Shown here: one piece after another, positions 11,310-22,727 of the stretch | Layout: every line of letters begins with the position of its first letter | Numbering within the stretch: the stretch's first letter is position 1 | Source of the DNA: Plicaturopsis crispa FD-325 SS-3 | Taxonomy: Eukaryota; Basidiomycota; Agaricomycetes; Amylocorticiales; Amylocorticiaceae | Direction of reading: 5' to 3' | Assembly (NCBI GenBank): GCA_000827205.1 | Contig: KN832554.1 | Coordinates: 2,900,690-2,964,689, forward strand | Length of the DNA: 64,000 nt | Position numbers and translations under genes: made by a program | Notes under the pieces: generated by a model | The model's input: only the letters and a program-made list of their open reading frames with translations | What the model was told of the DNA's origin: nothing | The model's database searches: none

Positions 11310-12215
11310 CTACCACAGCAGGCGGCTCGAGTTCGTCACAAATGAGCACACCATGTCGATGGCAGACGCGCCAAACGCACTCACTTGTGCAGCCTTCTCA
11401 TCCTCGGCCGCTGCCTCAGTGTCCACACTCGCAGGGGTAGCAACATCAGCATCCCCCACGACATGGGCACCGCCCTCAACATCCACCCCATCGAGATACT
11501 TCGCAATGAGGTCCACGGAATAATCATCGTTCTCCCTCCGTGCGATCTCAATATTCTCCAAACACCACGGCGTCGTCCCGCACTTGTCTAATCTCTCGCC
11601 AACCTTCCTGCACGCATCAAAGTCGATAATGACGGGTCTGTCCTCCTCGTCCATCATGATGTTCTCCGGGTTGATGTCGCCATGCACCAGTCCCAGGGAA
11701 TGGATGTACGCCACAGCCGCGCGGATGTCCTGCATTACGCGGCCGCGATCTAGCGCGCGGTTCTGCTCGACAGCGTCTGAGAGCGTGCACTTGTACCGCT
11801 TCAGACACAGCGCCGTGATCGTTTCACCCTCCCGGACGCATCCGTAATAGGCGCATATATTCGGGTGGGGGTTTCCCTTGAAGTAGGTCTCGAAGACGGT
11901 AGCCTCTTGCAGGAGCAGGTCACCGAGCTCTGCGCGGTAGGTGACGTAGTGGACCAAATGTGGCGTTTTGATGTAGGTGCCTGGCGGGGGTGGGCTTGGG
12001 GCCTCTGTCAGCCAGGGCCGCCACGGCGCTGTGAAGTGCGAGCGGGGTACAGGATCGGTGGGGAGGAGGCTGTCGAGGTCGACGGTGCGCGAAGGGATGG
12101 AGGAGAGGTACATGGTGCCGTCGTCCTCTTTCCAGAAGACGACGGTCTGGAGGAACTCGCCATCGGGGTTGTGGTCAAAGTCCCATTGCTCTGTGCTGAA
12201 TAATATCTCTCTCAT
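11310..12215 (-). CDS. Divergent protein-kinase-like protein
   Basis: A single open exon of 301 residues with a kinase C-lobe signature: HSLGLVHGDINPENIMM for the catalytic loop and PVIIDFDAC for the metal-binding segment, then GTTPWCLENIE as a P+1-like segment. Differences from active kinases are clear: HRD is HGD and DFG is DFD, and I see no convincing glycine loop or VAIK lysine in the N-terminal half. It may therefore be a weak kinase or pseudokinase. A strong donor-like GTGAGT sits near 11383, so the last about 25 residues may in truth be an intron and a different short tail may follow. Similar proteins are common in Agaricomycetes, with unknown roles. Confidence 0.7.
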   Translation of the reverse strand: MREILFSTEQWDFDHNPDGEFLQTVVFWKEDDGTMYLSSIPSRTVDLDSLLPTDPVPRSHFTAPWRPWLTEAPSPPPPGTYIKTPHLVHYVTYRAELGDLLLQEATVFETYFKGNPHPNICAYYGCVREGETITALCLKRYKCTLSDAVEQNRALDRGRVMQDIRAAVAYIHSLGLVHGDINPENIMMDEEDRPVIIDFDACRKVGERLDKCGTTPWCLENIEIARRENDDYSVDLIAKYLDGVDVEGGAHVVGDADVATPASVDTEAAAEDEKAAQVSAFGASAIDMVCSFVTNSSRLLW

Positions 12216-13546
12216 AGCGAGTATAAGTGAGGTGAGATGGGTTCTCGGTACGTGCGGTCTATAAGGCAGCGGTGCGATGCGGTGAATTGATAACGATTGT
12301 TGTACTCAACGTGTCGTTGTACTGGAATCGAGGGGGCAGGCTCGGGCGTGGCCGACATGCGTCAGCGCTACGCCAAAACGACGCGTTATTTGTGTGTCCA
12401 GGAACTTGCAAGTGAACAGAGCACTCGAGATAGCTTCGTATCGGACCAGAAAGTCATAATTGAGTATTGAGTGCTAGTGCGCTGCACGACGATGAACGTT
12501 GCAGTCAAGGACGTCCTCGACGCACCGAACGACGACGAGCACAATTCGTGGGAAAATATCTTCTCGCAGACTCAGTTTAGTCTCCCGAAGTCGCTGCAGG
12601 CTGCTAGCAAGCTGCTCATGCTAGAGCTTGTTCTTGACAACAAAGCTTGTTGAACTTGACTCCGGCTCTTGAGCTTGTCTTGAACAAGTTTCTCTTGTCC
12701 TGGATACAGAACACGAGCGCAAAAACGCTCACGATCGCTCACTTTGCGTATGACGCGCCGGCAATGCATCTGTGGTACATGAGCAAGCCTCAGCAGGGGC
12801 CGGGCCTTGTGAGGATTAAAAGAGGTCGTCGATGCCGTCGCCATTCCAAAAGTCCTACAGGACCCCGAAAATGTACATCTAGCTAGTATCTAGCTCGAGC
12901 CCTCCGCTGAGGACATCGATGTGGATTCTCTACAGTGATATGTGTGAGTCGTGGGTTTGATCTTCGTGTGTTGTCCTGTGACAGAATTCAATCAGGCGTT
13001 GCCCCCCACCCTGCCAATGTATTGGGCTAGCGAAGTGACACCGAGGAATCTACGAGGCACGCCTCCTCAGCGCGAGGAAGGAATGCAGCGAATCCCTGTT
13101 CAAAAATTTGGCGTCACAGCGAAACCAAGGGCGAATTGCGACGACAATTGCCTGCGTTACGCGTACGCTCACGGCGTTGCATCGCGTCATTTCGCTCATG
13201 CAGAATGTGAAGCAAATTGCCCAGATGATGCACGATGTGTTTCCCCGTGATCCTCGCAATGTCCCCAACAACTCAATACCCCGCTTCGGTATGTGCCCAT
13301 TGCTCTTTGTTTCCGGTCAATATCGACGGTGAACACGTTCCAGATGCCTCCCCTCCAACACGCATTTGCAAACACGAGAAACACGTTTTTCGCAACTTGC
13401 CCATGCACATCAACAGCTACGGATGACGCATGCAAGCCTATAAAACGCCTCGCCTAGTCCGCTCGTTTTCCATACGTCGCCTCTGACAGTAAGCCTCTTG
13501 CAACCCTCTAACGTCTCCAGCTATCCTGCATACTCCTTGAATACCG
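12216..13546. other. Gene-poor stretch upstream of the helical protein
   Basis: Contains only short open frames. A 53-residue frame from 12492 and a frame around 13108-13270 with helix-forming, Met/Gln-rich residues might be remnants of a gene, but no start, splice pattern or family supports them. The last 110 bases form the promoter of the next gene. Confidence 0.4.
13439..13445 (+). promoter_or_regulatory. TATA box
   Basis: TATAAAA lies 108 bases upstream of the ATG at 13547 and is followed by pyrimidine-rich sequence, a usual layout for a fungal core promoter. Confidence 0.55.
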
Positions 13547-14960
13547 ATGATTGCTGCAACCGATCACGACAAGACACCGCGGCCCTCGCGCACAACCTCT
13601 CCCAATGCAGGGTCTCGGCGACCCACGATATCCATCACAGTCCCTGAGACGGCGTCTCCTGCCCCATCCATCGTCTTCACGCGCTCTCCGCCCAAATCTC
13701 CGACGCTACACGCCTCGATAGCTGCACTCACATGCCTGACGCCACTCGGGGCAATGAAGAGCCACGACGGGTCGACCACCAGTGCGCCCATGTCGTCGCT
13801 CCCTGTGTCAGATGAGATCCTGGCCGTTGGCGAGCTTCTCGCGACAATGAAGCAGACACTCGCCACGCTCGGCCGCACGTTCGAGGTGCTCGGTGACCAG
13901 ACTGAAAAAGTGGGTCAGCTTGGCCCAACGTTGACGGCGGCACACCAGGTTTGTTCGTCCGTTTGATAGTAATGAAACTCTTAGGTTTTGAGCGCCTGTG
14001 CATCGATAGCTTGGCGTCATCCGCACACAGCTGGCGGAGCAGTTTGTCACACAGGATCAACGCATTGAGAAGGTGAAGGAACTTGTGAGCGACCGCCTCA
14101 AGAAAGATCTCGAGGAGCATCTCCGCGACCGCATCCAGCCCATGATAAATGGCGCCATCGAGGAAGTAGTCCAAGAACGCGTCAAAGAACAGGCGAGTAA
14201 TGTCTGAACGGGTAGCTTTCTCATGCTGGCGAAATAACATCCAATCACAGCTCGAAGCTCGAATCCCTGCGACCTTTCGTCAGCTGCCCAAGAGCAACAA
14301 GAGGCAGACCCTCTCTGTCCAAACAAGTCTTCACAACTCGTGCGTAGTCTTCATCCCTTTTGTCTGCCAAATGTACATTCTCATTCTGTGTACAGAGAGG
14401 CCCGACGGCACAATGGCCTCCTGACTGCAGCCTCAATGAACCAGCCCTTGCGCCCTCTGCTGCGTCCATATCCCATCCAGTCGCCCTTGCAGGGCCCCTC
14501 GAACCTCCTGAAGCCAACCATCAAGGTTTCCTCGCCCACAGACGTTCCCCCTACGCCCGCCATCCCTTCTCCACCGGCACCAACGCCCATTGCGGAGGTA
14601 GACGGCGACACGGACGATACGCCGACCCCGTCACCTTTCTTCCCCCGTGACCTCGCGAGTCTCTTCGCACTCGGCCCAGATTCTGCGCGCCTGCTTGTTC
14701 AGGAATATGGGCTCATTGATCAGGGGCAGTCGCCGGTGGAGGAGCGACAGAATATATCGGCGGCGCGCACGCCGTCGACCCCTGGAAGCGGGGACTCCCG
14801 TGAGGCGAACCTCAACCGCTTCATGGCACACATCGGCGTATGTAACTATTCCCTGGCCCAAGGTCTGTGTACTCATTTCTGTCCATTCTAGGTTCCGTTT
14901 AAAATGGTGCCTGCGCCTGCCTCCTCTCCGGGCAGCCCTTCGTTAGTAATTAGCACTTAG
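13547..14960 (+). CDS. Helical hypothetical protein
   Basis: Function not recognised. Five exons, 13547-13948, 14010-14192, 14251-14339, 14396-14837 and 14892-14960, sum to 394 residues. The N-terminus is Ser/Thr/Pro-rich; residues about 85-200 are predicted helix or coiled coil (EILAVGELLATMKQTLATLG, then IRTQLAEQFVTQDQRIEKVK and RLKKDLEEHL); the C-terminus is Pro-rich and ends PSLVIST. The second intron starts with GC instead of GT (14193), and only this choice keeps the helix frame. No transmembrane segment or signal peptide. The shape suggests an adaptor or cytoskeleton-related protein, but that is a guess. Confidence 0.75.
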
Positions 14961-15380
14961 AGGGCCTACTACGGTTTCAATTCAGCGTCGCGGTTCATAC
15001 TTGGTTCATACTATGTACTTGCATAATAGCGTTGTTACTTTCAATTGACTGGATTTATTTCACGTCGACGCAATAGTCTGTACACAATTACATGCAATTT
15101 GAATGTCAATATAACACATAAGACAAGCCTAGTAACTTACCCACTGGCAGACAGTGGCAGTACTACTACTAAGTAGTGCCACACAGTGGCTCGCCACTCG
15201 GAGATGCTTCCGACGTTATTCAAGTACCACAGCCTTACCACGACGTTGACCTGAACTTGCTCTGTGTACTACAAAGCTCAGGCGCTAGCGCTTAGCGCAT
15301 TGAAGACACTCTAACCCTCTGACGGTGACCGGTGACTAACACCACCCATCCCGCCGTTGTTCCTCAGGCAGCGCTCAGCC
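14961..15380. other. Intergenic region, no gene seen
   Basis: Lies between two genes on the + strand. A short block near 15150-15200 has repeated CAGTGGCA-like words and a run of ACT units. No gene or RNA was identified. Confidence 0.4.
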
Positions 15381-17966
15381 ATGGGCGTACACCAATTGAC
15401 GCGGTATTTGCGTGAAAACAAACGAGCACTATCCAAACCTCACGAGCTTTCCTCAGAGCACGGCTTAGTGACACCGATAGTCGTCGATGGATGGTCGTAA
15501 GTCTACGTCTCATTCGCCGCGACTTACATGACAAAAAATTGCGTCACAGATTCATTTACGACGTTTATAACAATTCGAACCTTTCCTGGGTGTACGGGGG
15601 AGAATACGCAGACTTTACGACGCTAGTGGAGACTACGGCACATGCATGGCTGGCATCGGGCGCAGAGTTATACTTCGTGTTCGACGGTCAGTCACTGCAG
15701 GACCTACATGGATTGCAACGGAGTTACCTTTTGACTGAGATTGAGCTATGAAGGGCCGCATCCTCAGCTCAAAACGCAAACCCTGATAGCTAGGCTGGGA
15801 CAATCCAATGTCCAGCCCTCACAGCTCTTCTTCAGGACCTCCGCGTTTTCACGCTCAACTCCACAGTTTCTACACGAAAATCGCATCATCCCACCCCTCT
15901 GCTATGCAGCATGCCTACATGCCTTGCAAGCCGTTGCGTCTAGCGTGAACAATCTAAAAATATTTTTCGCCGACGAGGAAGGCGATCCCTACGCAATTGA
16001 GCTAGCAGGAAGGGTACGCGGGTATCTGGTGGGGCTGGACTCTGACTTGGTCGTGATGAACGCGGATGGCTATCGCGGATACGTTCCCCACGACGAGATG
16101 GTGTGGAGCGCCCCCCAGGATCCCGTTGCAACCCCAGAACAAGACGACGACGAGTTCCAACCCGTCCGCAAGGCGAAGGGGAAGAAAAAAACCGCGGTAG
16201 TAGACTCCAAGCAGAGCGTAGGCTTCGTGCCCCCGGACGTTAGTGATCTCAAATCACTCACTCTGTCCTTCGCGTCCTACGAGCCCTCCACGCTGGCATC
16301 ACACCTTAATTTGCCAGACACCCTTCTTCCCCTCCTCGCCGCACTTCTTGGAAACGACTATTCCACCTCCTCCAAAAATAGCGCCCAACTCTTGTTTTTC
16401 GAGCGGTCGCTGACGATTGCACAGCGCATAAACCGGGTGGTCACTACCCTACGGACTATTCGTTCTGCAGCACCGTCCCCAAAACGTGTGGTCAAGCACC
16501 CTGCTGGTAGCGCTATGGACCTCATCGACCAGACAGTCAACGCACTGTTGCTCCGTCCTGCTGCGACGATGGGCTCGGGCGAGATCGATGCTATCGTCGA
16601 GCATGTAGTCGAGGCCGCGCTGAAGTACGCGATCCCGAAATGCGAGACGGACGGTCTGAACGAGACAAGCCTGCCGTCAGCCTCGGTCTGCGCCTTGCAT
16701 GATTCGGACGTGTGTCCTATCATGCCACTTTTCTCGCGGTCCCTCGTCGCGGCAGAGGATTTGGGCGACGAAGTGGTGATTGCCCAAAAACAAAAACTAC
16801 GCTCGCGGTTTATTTCTGCGTACCGTTCCGGGGCGCTAGCCCCGAAAGTTGTGGATATCCTTAACACAGGCACCTACTTTCCAAGACTATTCCTCGAGGA
16901 CCCGGATCTAGAAAACGTTGGCAGGAGCATCGGTAGACCATTGCGCGAGTGGCTGTATGCGTTGCTGCACGACGCCGTGGGCTTACCGGAACGACCTGTG
17001 TCCGACGACGATGCCGAGGAAAGTGTCTTAGAGGAAGATGACGACGACGAACTAATTGACGTAGTCGAGGAAAGCGATTCAGACGACGACAGCAGTGCCG
17101 CTGAAGATCCGTTAGCACCTTTGCGTGGCCAGCTGGAGCGCCTTCATAGTCCCGACGCGACGCGAGCATCCACTACCTCCAGCGCTCGTACGAAGTCACT
17201 GCCTCTACCTGTCGTAGTCGAGTATGTCCGACGCGGCACACGTATAGCACCGGAGGAGTGCATCGTTACTTCTTCGTCTGAGATGTTCGCGAATTCGAGT
17301 TCGAGCCTATCCTCAAGTCCGACTAGCCCACTACAACTTCGGCCCGACGAGGAGCGTTTTGCGGCCCTCTTACACATCCTACACTCCGATGTTCCCTCTA
17401 TCAGGGCCGTCCCACAAGAGCGGCTCATGACGTGCCTAGCCTTACGCTGGATAATTTGGACTCTGCATACGCGCGCCCGTGTAAGTGGAGGCAATAAAGA
17501 GAGAGAAAAGGAGCGTTGGACACAAACCGAAGCCCGTTATCTGCTAGCGGCGTTCTCCTGGCCCACTGAAAATGCACCATCCACCAATCCGGACCAAGAC
17601 GCGCCGCCGGTCCTGGATCGAAATGTTCAACTGGTGGCACAGGTGGCGATGGCACTGGAGTCGATCGAGCACCTATCTCAAGTCCTGCTCGTCTCGCACA
17701 TGCTTCCTACGCCCATCCACAGATTTTCAGGGCGGCGCTTTCACAGCCTCCTCACGGGCGTCGTGACTCTGGGCGCTAATGATACACCGGACGAGCTGTG
17801 GTCAGCGTGTACAGAGGGCCTCGAGGACGCCTATGCAGTAGAGAGAAAGAAAAAATCAAAGAAGGACAGAACGCCAGAAGGGCCATCGTCCGCCGCTGCT
17901 AAAGGGAGGCCTGTGTCGAAGAAGAATGGTGGACTTTTCGGTTTGCTTGCCGACGCCGATGCTTAG
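15381..17966 (+). CDS. Asteroid-homologue protein with XPG/FEN1-like nuclease fold
   Basis: Likely nuclease-related protein of the Asteroid (ASTE1) family, a branch of the XPG/FEN1 structure-specific nucleases. Exons 15381-15496, 15550-15686 and 15754-17966 give 821 residues. The start MGVHQLTRYLRENKRALS is the typical XPG N-terminal opening. Acidic residues in family positions are visible: Asp in VVDGWSFIYD, Asp in YFVFDG, Glu/Asp in FFADEEGDPYAIELA, and an Asp pair in GLDSDLVVMNAD. The middle is helical; an acidic Ser/Asp/Glu stretch lies near residue 470, and the C-terminus is Lys-rich (ERKKKSKKDR), perhaps a nuclear signal. Whether it cleaves DNA cannot be told, as several Asteroid proteins are catalytically uncertain. 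Confidence 0.85.
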
Positions 17967-19496
17967 AAGTGGTGTTACTTCGACGCTAGTTAGCGGCTCT
18001 CGAGGTCAGGGCAGGTGCGCCGTTGTCTCCTGCTAGCTTTGTATTTCTCCTGGCGTGCAAATATTCATCTCTGCGCCTTTTCTGTCATAAATTGCGCCGT
18101 TCTTCCATCGTCAAATACTCACACATAGGGTTGCATAACATGCACGGACTTGCATCTCAGCACATATATGAAACGGGATTCCACCAACATCGCATGCATA
18201 CGTTGTAGCTGAACGTTGAGCGCTCTTAACTCTTGCCTAGCTCGCTCAAATCCTTGTCACGTATGGTGACATAAATATGGGTGAAGGCCAGTGGTCTGCG
18301 TTCAAGAACTCGATCTCGGTGCGTAACTTCTGCCTTCCATGTTCCTGTGAAAATATTGACCGCAGTATAACTCATCATGCCGCCCATTCGCTTCCATTTA
18401 GGTACTCAGGAGGCAAGGAACGTGACTCGCCTCCTTCTTATCTGACTATCGCGCGCACAGCGATCGCTACGGCAGACAGTTCTTGTCAGATTTGTGGACT
18501 GTGACTTCTAGCCGGGATCGCTTTGCAGCGCCTTACGCAGTTGAGTGCCACCTATCTCATCTGGAAGAGGATCGCCTAGCTCAGCACGGTAAGGTCACAG
18601 GTGCGGACCTCTGCTTTCATTTCCCTGCGGTCCTTGATAGCTAATTGGTTTGTTAGCAAGAAGTTCAGTAGGCTTAGCCGGAGTCCTTCATGCAGGCGCG
18701 TCTATCTTAGAACGTTTCTCCAGGGTTCTCCGAGCTGGAGCGTCGATAAGTTCCCGTTGCAATCTCGGGTAGGTTCTCCCAGTGTGGCGTGAAGGTTCTC
18801 AACTACATTGTCCTTGCTGTTGTATCAATGGAACTTCTGCGATACAAAAAGCCTCGGGTTTCGACGTTTTTCATTTCGCCATGTATCGTCGTTCCGATTG
18901 TGGTTACAAAATTGTGGCGAGAATAAGGATGCCTTGCAATACGCGGTGACAACAAAACGGCGAGCTCCTTGTAATGCATTGCCCAATCTACTTACAGTAC
19001 AATACATCCTCGCAAGCTTGACGGAGACCATGACGTTCCTCACTCCCTTGAGAAAGCTAAATTTGGCACGCTGTGGTGGGTCATGGATTTCGAATCCAGA
19101 GTAATCGTAGGTCTGCGTTGCTCAAGCACCGGAAATGCCAGCAGCACCATGCCGGTGCAAGCTGTAGTACACGACGTAGGGTGTATGAAGGAGCGATGCG
19201 AAGAACGAGGAGCCGACTATTAAAGATGACCCGTAGGCTGTGCCTGCGCGCGAAGTGCCACACCCAAACAACATAAGCGCTCACGAACTCGAGCGCCCTA
19301 TTCCTATAAATGTGTTTCCGTCCGGAACCCTGCATCCTGCGCGTTTTAAGCTGTCACAAGGCTATGCCAGGAAGCGGTGCGTGACACTTTTTGTCCTGCA
19401 TGCACGGCATGCCCGATATAAAGGTCCTGCGCTTTGCGAGAGGCCGTCAGTACACGTACACACCCTGATCCTCGAAAGGCGCCCACTCACCACGAC
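17967..19496. other. Gene-poor stretch, no gene supported
   Basis: About 1.5 kb with only short open frames lacking shared composition or credible splice junctions. GC content looks lower than in the genes. The 3' end of the Asteroid-like gene and the promoter of the next small gene must lie here. Confidence 0.45.
19417..19423 (+). promoter_or_regulatory. TATA box
   Basis: TATAAAG lies about 75-80 bases upstream of the ATG at 19497, at a plausible core-promoter distance. Confidence 0.5.
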
Positions 19497-20092
19497 ATGA
19501 GAGATAAGCAGCGATCCGCACCATCACATGCACGCGCAGATATAGTCACCTACCGCTTCAACGACGAGCTGGTATACGTCACGCCCGCGCGGGACTACAA
19601 TGTGCGTAGGCTTCCGCCCCTCCATCATCATCCATGCCCGAGCTAACGGGGAATGAACACACACAGGATGCGATAGAGTTCGCACGGAAGGTCTTCCCCG
19701 CCGGCCTACGCGGCGTCCCGCGCGACCGGATAGCACTCACCGTCAATGTGACCATGAAGGGCGTGAACCAGCCTGTGCGCATCAGCCAGATGGCGTGGCC
19801 GTCGGTAGCGGAGCGCCTACTGCGCTACGAGGTCATCAACATAGCCATCACTGAGCCCGACGTCCAGCTCCCGGACATCATCGTGGAGGACACGGACGCG
19901 GACCCGCCCGAGTACCGCCCAAGCTTGCAGTCTGTGGACTCGAAGGAGGGTGGGAACCATCCCGAGAGGCGTCGGTCGTCACCACCCGAAGCTAGTACGC
20001 GGGACGGTGGTGCGATGCCATACAACATACGGCATAGCAGTAGCGACAGGGGAGGGCTGCGGGAATGGTTCGTGCGGCATGCGCGGGTTTGA
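19497..20092 (+). CDS. Small hypothetical protein
   Basis: Not recognised. Two exons (19497-19601 and 19667-20092) give 176 residues. The first about 105 residues look folded (YRFNDELVYVTPARDYNDAI, then FARKVFPAGLRGVPRDRI and VRISQMAWPSVAERLLRYE); the rest is polar, low in complexity and ends FVRHARV. No signal peptide, membrane helix or known motif. The pattern of a conserved N-terminal half with a variable tail is typical of basidiomycete-specific proteins. The TATA box upstream and a clean intron support it being expressed. Confidence 0.7.
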
Positions 20093-20504
20093 GGGGAGCA
20101 GAGCAGCGCCTGCTTGCTTATATTTATGAACTGGAGGACGGGAATTCCGCTGGACATCCATCCTGGGACATTGGGGCGGCGATCTGCACTCTAGACGTCA
20201 TGTAATCTTATCATCCTCATATACCCTACAACACTCTTGCTAATCCACTCAACTGCGAGAAACGGCGAGAAATCCCAAACAATAGTCTCTCGTTAGTCGA
20301 GACAGAGTGGCTGGTGGAATTTTCTGGATACTTACTGGACGTTTGACCATCTTGTGAGATTCTCTCATGCAAGGCACTGGCGATATTTAGAACGATGGTA
20401 ATATATTGTCTCCTGCATAGTGCCGAGAGTAGATAACACCTTCGCAAGGACTTGATCAGGCGCGTGCATAGCAAGTAGGCAGAGTGACTCACCTGGACTC
20501 CAAT
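20093..20504. other. Convergent intergenic region, no gene seen
   Basis: Between the 3' ends of the small hypothetical gene (+) and the NAD kinase (-). AT-rich, with no coding signal recognised. Confidence 0.5.
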
Positions 20505-22109
20505 TCAATGCGGCTCCGTCTGACTGTGCCGCAACAGTGCCTTGCTCCTGAACGTCGCATTGTACTGCAGCAAATTATTGATATCGCGCACCCAGTCGTC
20601 CTCCTTGCCCGGCGGCACGCCCTCGCCCTCACCCTGCGTCTCATCCGCGATCGACGACCGGTTGATGCACGGCACAGGATACGGCGACGCTTCGACGGTG
20701 ACGGACTCGCCAGGGTTCAGGACGTGCGAGACGCGCCCGTCCATGGAGACGCCCGCCGAAGCGCGGCTGCGCTCGCCGATCTGGAGGTATGTAAGTACAT
20801 GGGGACAGTGAGGGGGGTGAGATCTTGGGAGGTACGTACGCGAAGGGTGACACTCGATGATGCGGGGAACACGAGGGGGCGGAAGGAGAGGCTGCGTGGG
20901 CATATCGGGGTCATGACGAGGGCACTGAGCGAGGGATGCACGATTGGCCCTCCGGCAGAGAGGGAATATGCAGTGGAGCCCGTCGGCGTGGACACGATGA
21001 GTCCATCTGACTAGAGCGAAACGTCCAGTGGTGATGAACAGAAGAATGGGAAGGGGAGCGTGCATACCACGGCCTCAGTGAGGTGCTGCCCGTCGACAAA
21101 TATGTCAACGGTGTTGAGATGTGGGCTCGAGCCGCGATGCAGAGCAATCTCGTTCATGACTTGCCAGTCTGTACCATTGATTGAGACTCTGGCAAGAAAC
21201 TCCCAATAAGTATGCAGCACCGACCGTCGCCCTCGGACCCGATTTTTTGGCCGTCCTTGTCGTAAAAGGACAATGCAAGACGCATGCGGTGCAGTATGGT
21301 AGCTTTGCCGTCGAACACGCTTTCAAATGCCTTTGCAAAGTGGTCGATGTCTTTGCATCAGACGGGGTATTTGGTTGAGGCTTTACGGGGTGAAGCAGAG
21401 GCACGACTCACGAAAGGGTAAGAGGAACCCAAGAGTGCCCATGGAGAAACTCAGGACCTATGCAGGCGATATTAGTGAGCATAGCTGGCGTAAGATGGAT
21501 GCGGTAGCGTACGGGTGGCACGGCGCCGGCACTGAAGAGCGACGACGCGTGCAAGATTGTGCCATCACCACCCAAGGTCACGACAAGGTCGATTTTCTCA
21601 GAGTTGGGTCCTATGAATTTGAGTTATGACAATGGTTATGGTGGGCAGGATTTGGCTACGTACCCGGTGCCCATACATGCGTACCTTCGGGAATGTCGGG
21701 TCTGTCCTCGCTGTACACCTTCACTCCGGGATATTTTTCTTCGATGTGCCTGCAGACACATTGAGCATTTGGGTATATCGATATCTATGGTTTGACACAC
21801 GCAAGGAACGTCGCGATGGCGTGTAAGACGGGCTGCGTGCGGAGTTTGTTGACTATAAGGATTGTCTTTGGGGGTTCAGTGATCGTAAGGCTTGGCCGTC
21901 TATTTCTCCTGCGTGAGTGACCATTCGAGCGGATTACGGAGTGCGACCAACGTTCGAAGTGTGGAACCTCGAGAGGCTGCTCTGGACGCGGAGAACGGAC
22001 GCGTTTGACTCTGCCCAGCTGCAGTCAAGCGACGAACGGAATGTCGGTGAGGCCTCGAAGCGTTGATGGAGGCCGCACGCAATTGGGCGAGTACACGGTG
22101 GGCAAGCAT
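20505..22109 (-). CDS. NAD(H) kinase, probably mitochondrial
   Basis: Phosphorylates NAD(H) with ATP to make NADP(H). The ATP-NAD kinase motifs are clear: [20 protein letters not shown] (GGDGT with catalytic Asp) and [20 protein letters not shown]. The first exon (21922-22109) reads [20 protein letters not shown], basic and without acidic residues, as in a mitochondrial targeting peptide; this suggests a POS5-type enzyme. Later exons: 21801-21890, 21685-21749, 21513-21610, 21412-21457, 21225-21350, 21068-21186, 20840-21010 and 20505-20780, all phase-consistent. The first junction is odd: the only in-frame join I found needs an intron of just 31 bases (21891-21921). The C-terminus ends near HSQTEPH. 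Confidence 0.88.
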
Positions 22110-22632
22110 GATATACGGACGTGCATAGACGTTGTGGTGTGTAGCTGAGAGCAGTGTACTGGCCGAAAATTCTTGCAACTCTTCCACCCTGAGTCGATGG
22201 CAGCTATTTATGAAGTCACAGGGGCTTGTCCAAGCTGTCTTCGGCCGAGCAGGACCAAAGTACTTCAATCTGTGCAGTTCAACTTGAAGAACTGCTTGCT
22301 ACTGCATCTGCAGACTGCTCAACGTTCAACGCTCAGCTAAGATTCGCACTAGCCATAGGCTTTAGTCGGGCTTTAGCGTTTCTTCCACTGCAACTACCAC
22401 TGCCCAAAGCCCGGGTCCAGTGTTCGAGGCAACACTAATAAAACTACGGACGTTTCGTATCTCCACGGAAGTCTCAAGTTATGCTAGTAGAGATTTGGAC
22501 GGCAGACCAGCTTCAAACTTTAAGTTGGACGCATCTTTTTGTAAACGCTCAACGACTCCGTCCAAGTCGGGGCCATTCTTCTACACGCAGTTTGCCTCAG
22601 GATAAAGTCATTCAAAGTAAACCGATATACAA
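22110..22632. other. Intergenic region between NAD kinase and tRNA-Leu
   Basis: Upstream (promoter) side of the NAD kinase gene on the - strand and of the tRNA on the + strand. No additional gene seen. Confidence 0.45.
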
Positions 22633-22712
22633 GGCAACATGGCCGAGCGGTCTAAGGCGCTAGATCCAGGTTCTAGTCAGAAATGGCGTGGGTTCGAATC
22701 CCACTGTTGTCA
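22633..22712 (+). tRNA. tRNA-Leu, anticodon CAG, unusual C33
   Basis: The 80-base sequence folds as a class II tRNA: 7-bp acceptor stem (GGCAACA with TGTTGTC, one G-T), D arm, 5-bp anticodon stem CTAGA/TCTAG, long variable arm and T arm GTGGG-TTCGAAT-CCCAC, discriminator A. The internal promoter boxes TGGCCGAGCGG (A) and GGTTCGAATCC (B) are present. The loop TCCAGGT places CAG at 34-36, reading Leu codon CTG. Position 33, almost always T in elongator tRNAs, is C. There is no intron. It could be a working gene or a drifting copy. Confidence 0.88.
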
Positions 22713-22716
22713 GATC

Positions 22717-22727
22717 TTTTGCTTTTT
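22717..22727 (+). terminator. RNA polymerase III terminator
   Basis: Runs of four and five T residues begin five bases after the tRNA 3' end, as expected for Pol III termination. Confidence 0.75.

Noticed and set aside
13050-13270. Helix-forming frame upstream of the helical protein
   Set aside because: Weak similarity in composition to the next gene, but no start, splice sites or promoter; could be a remnant.
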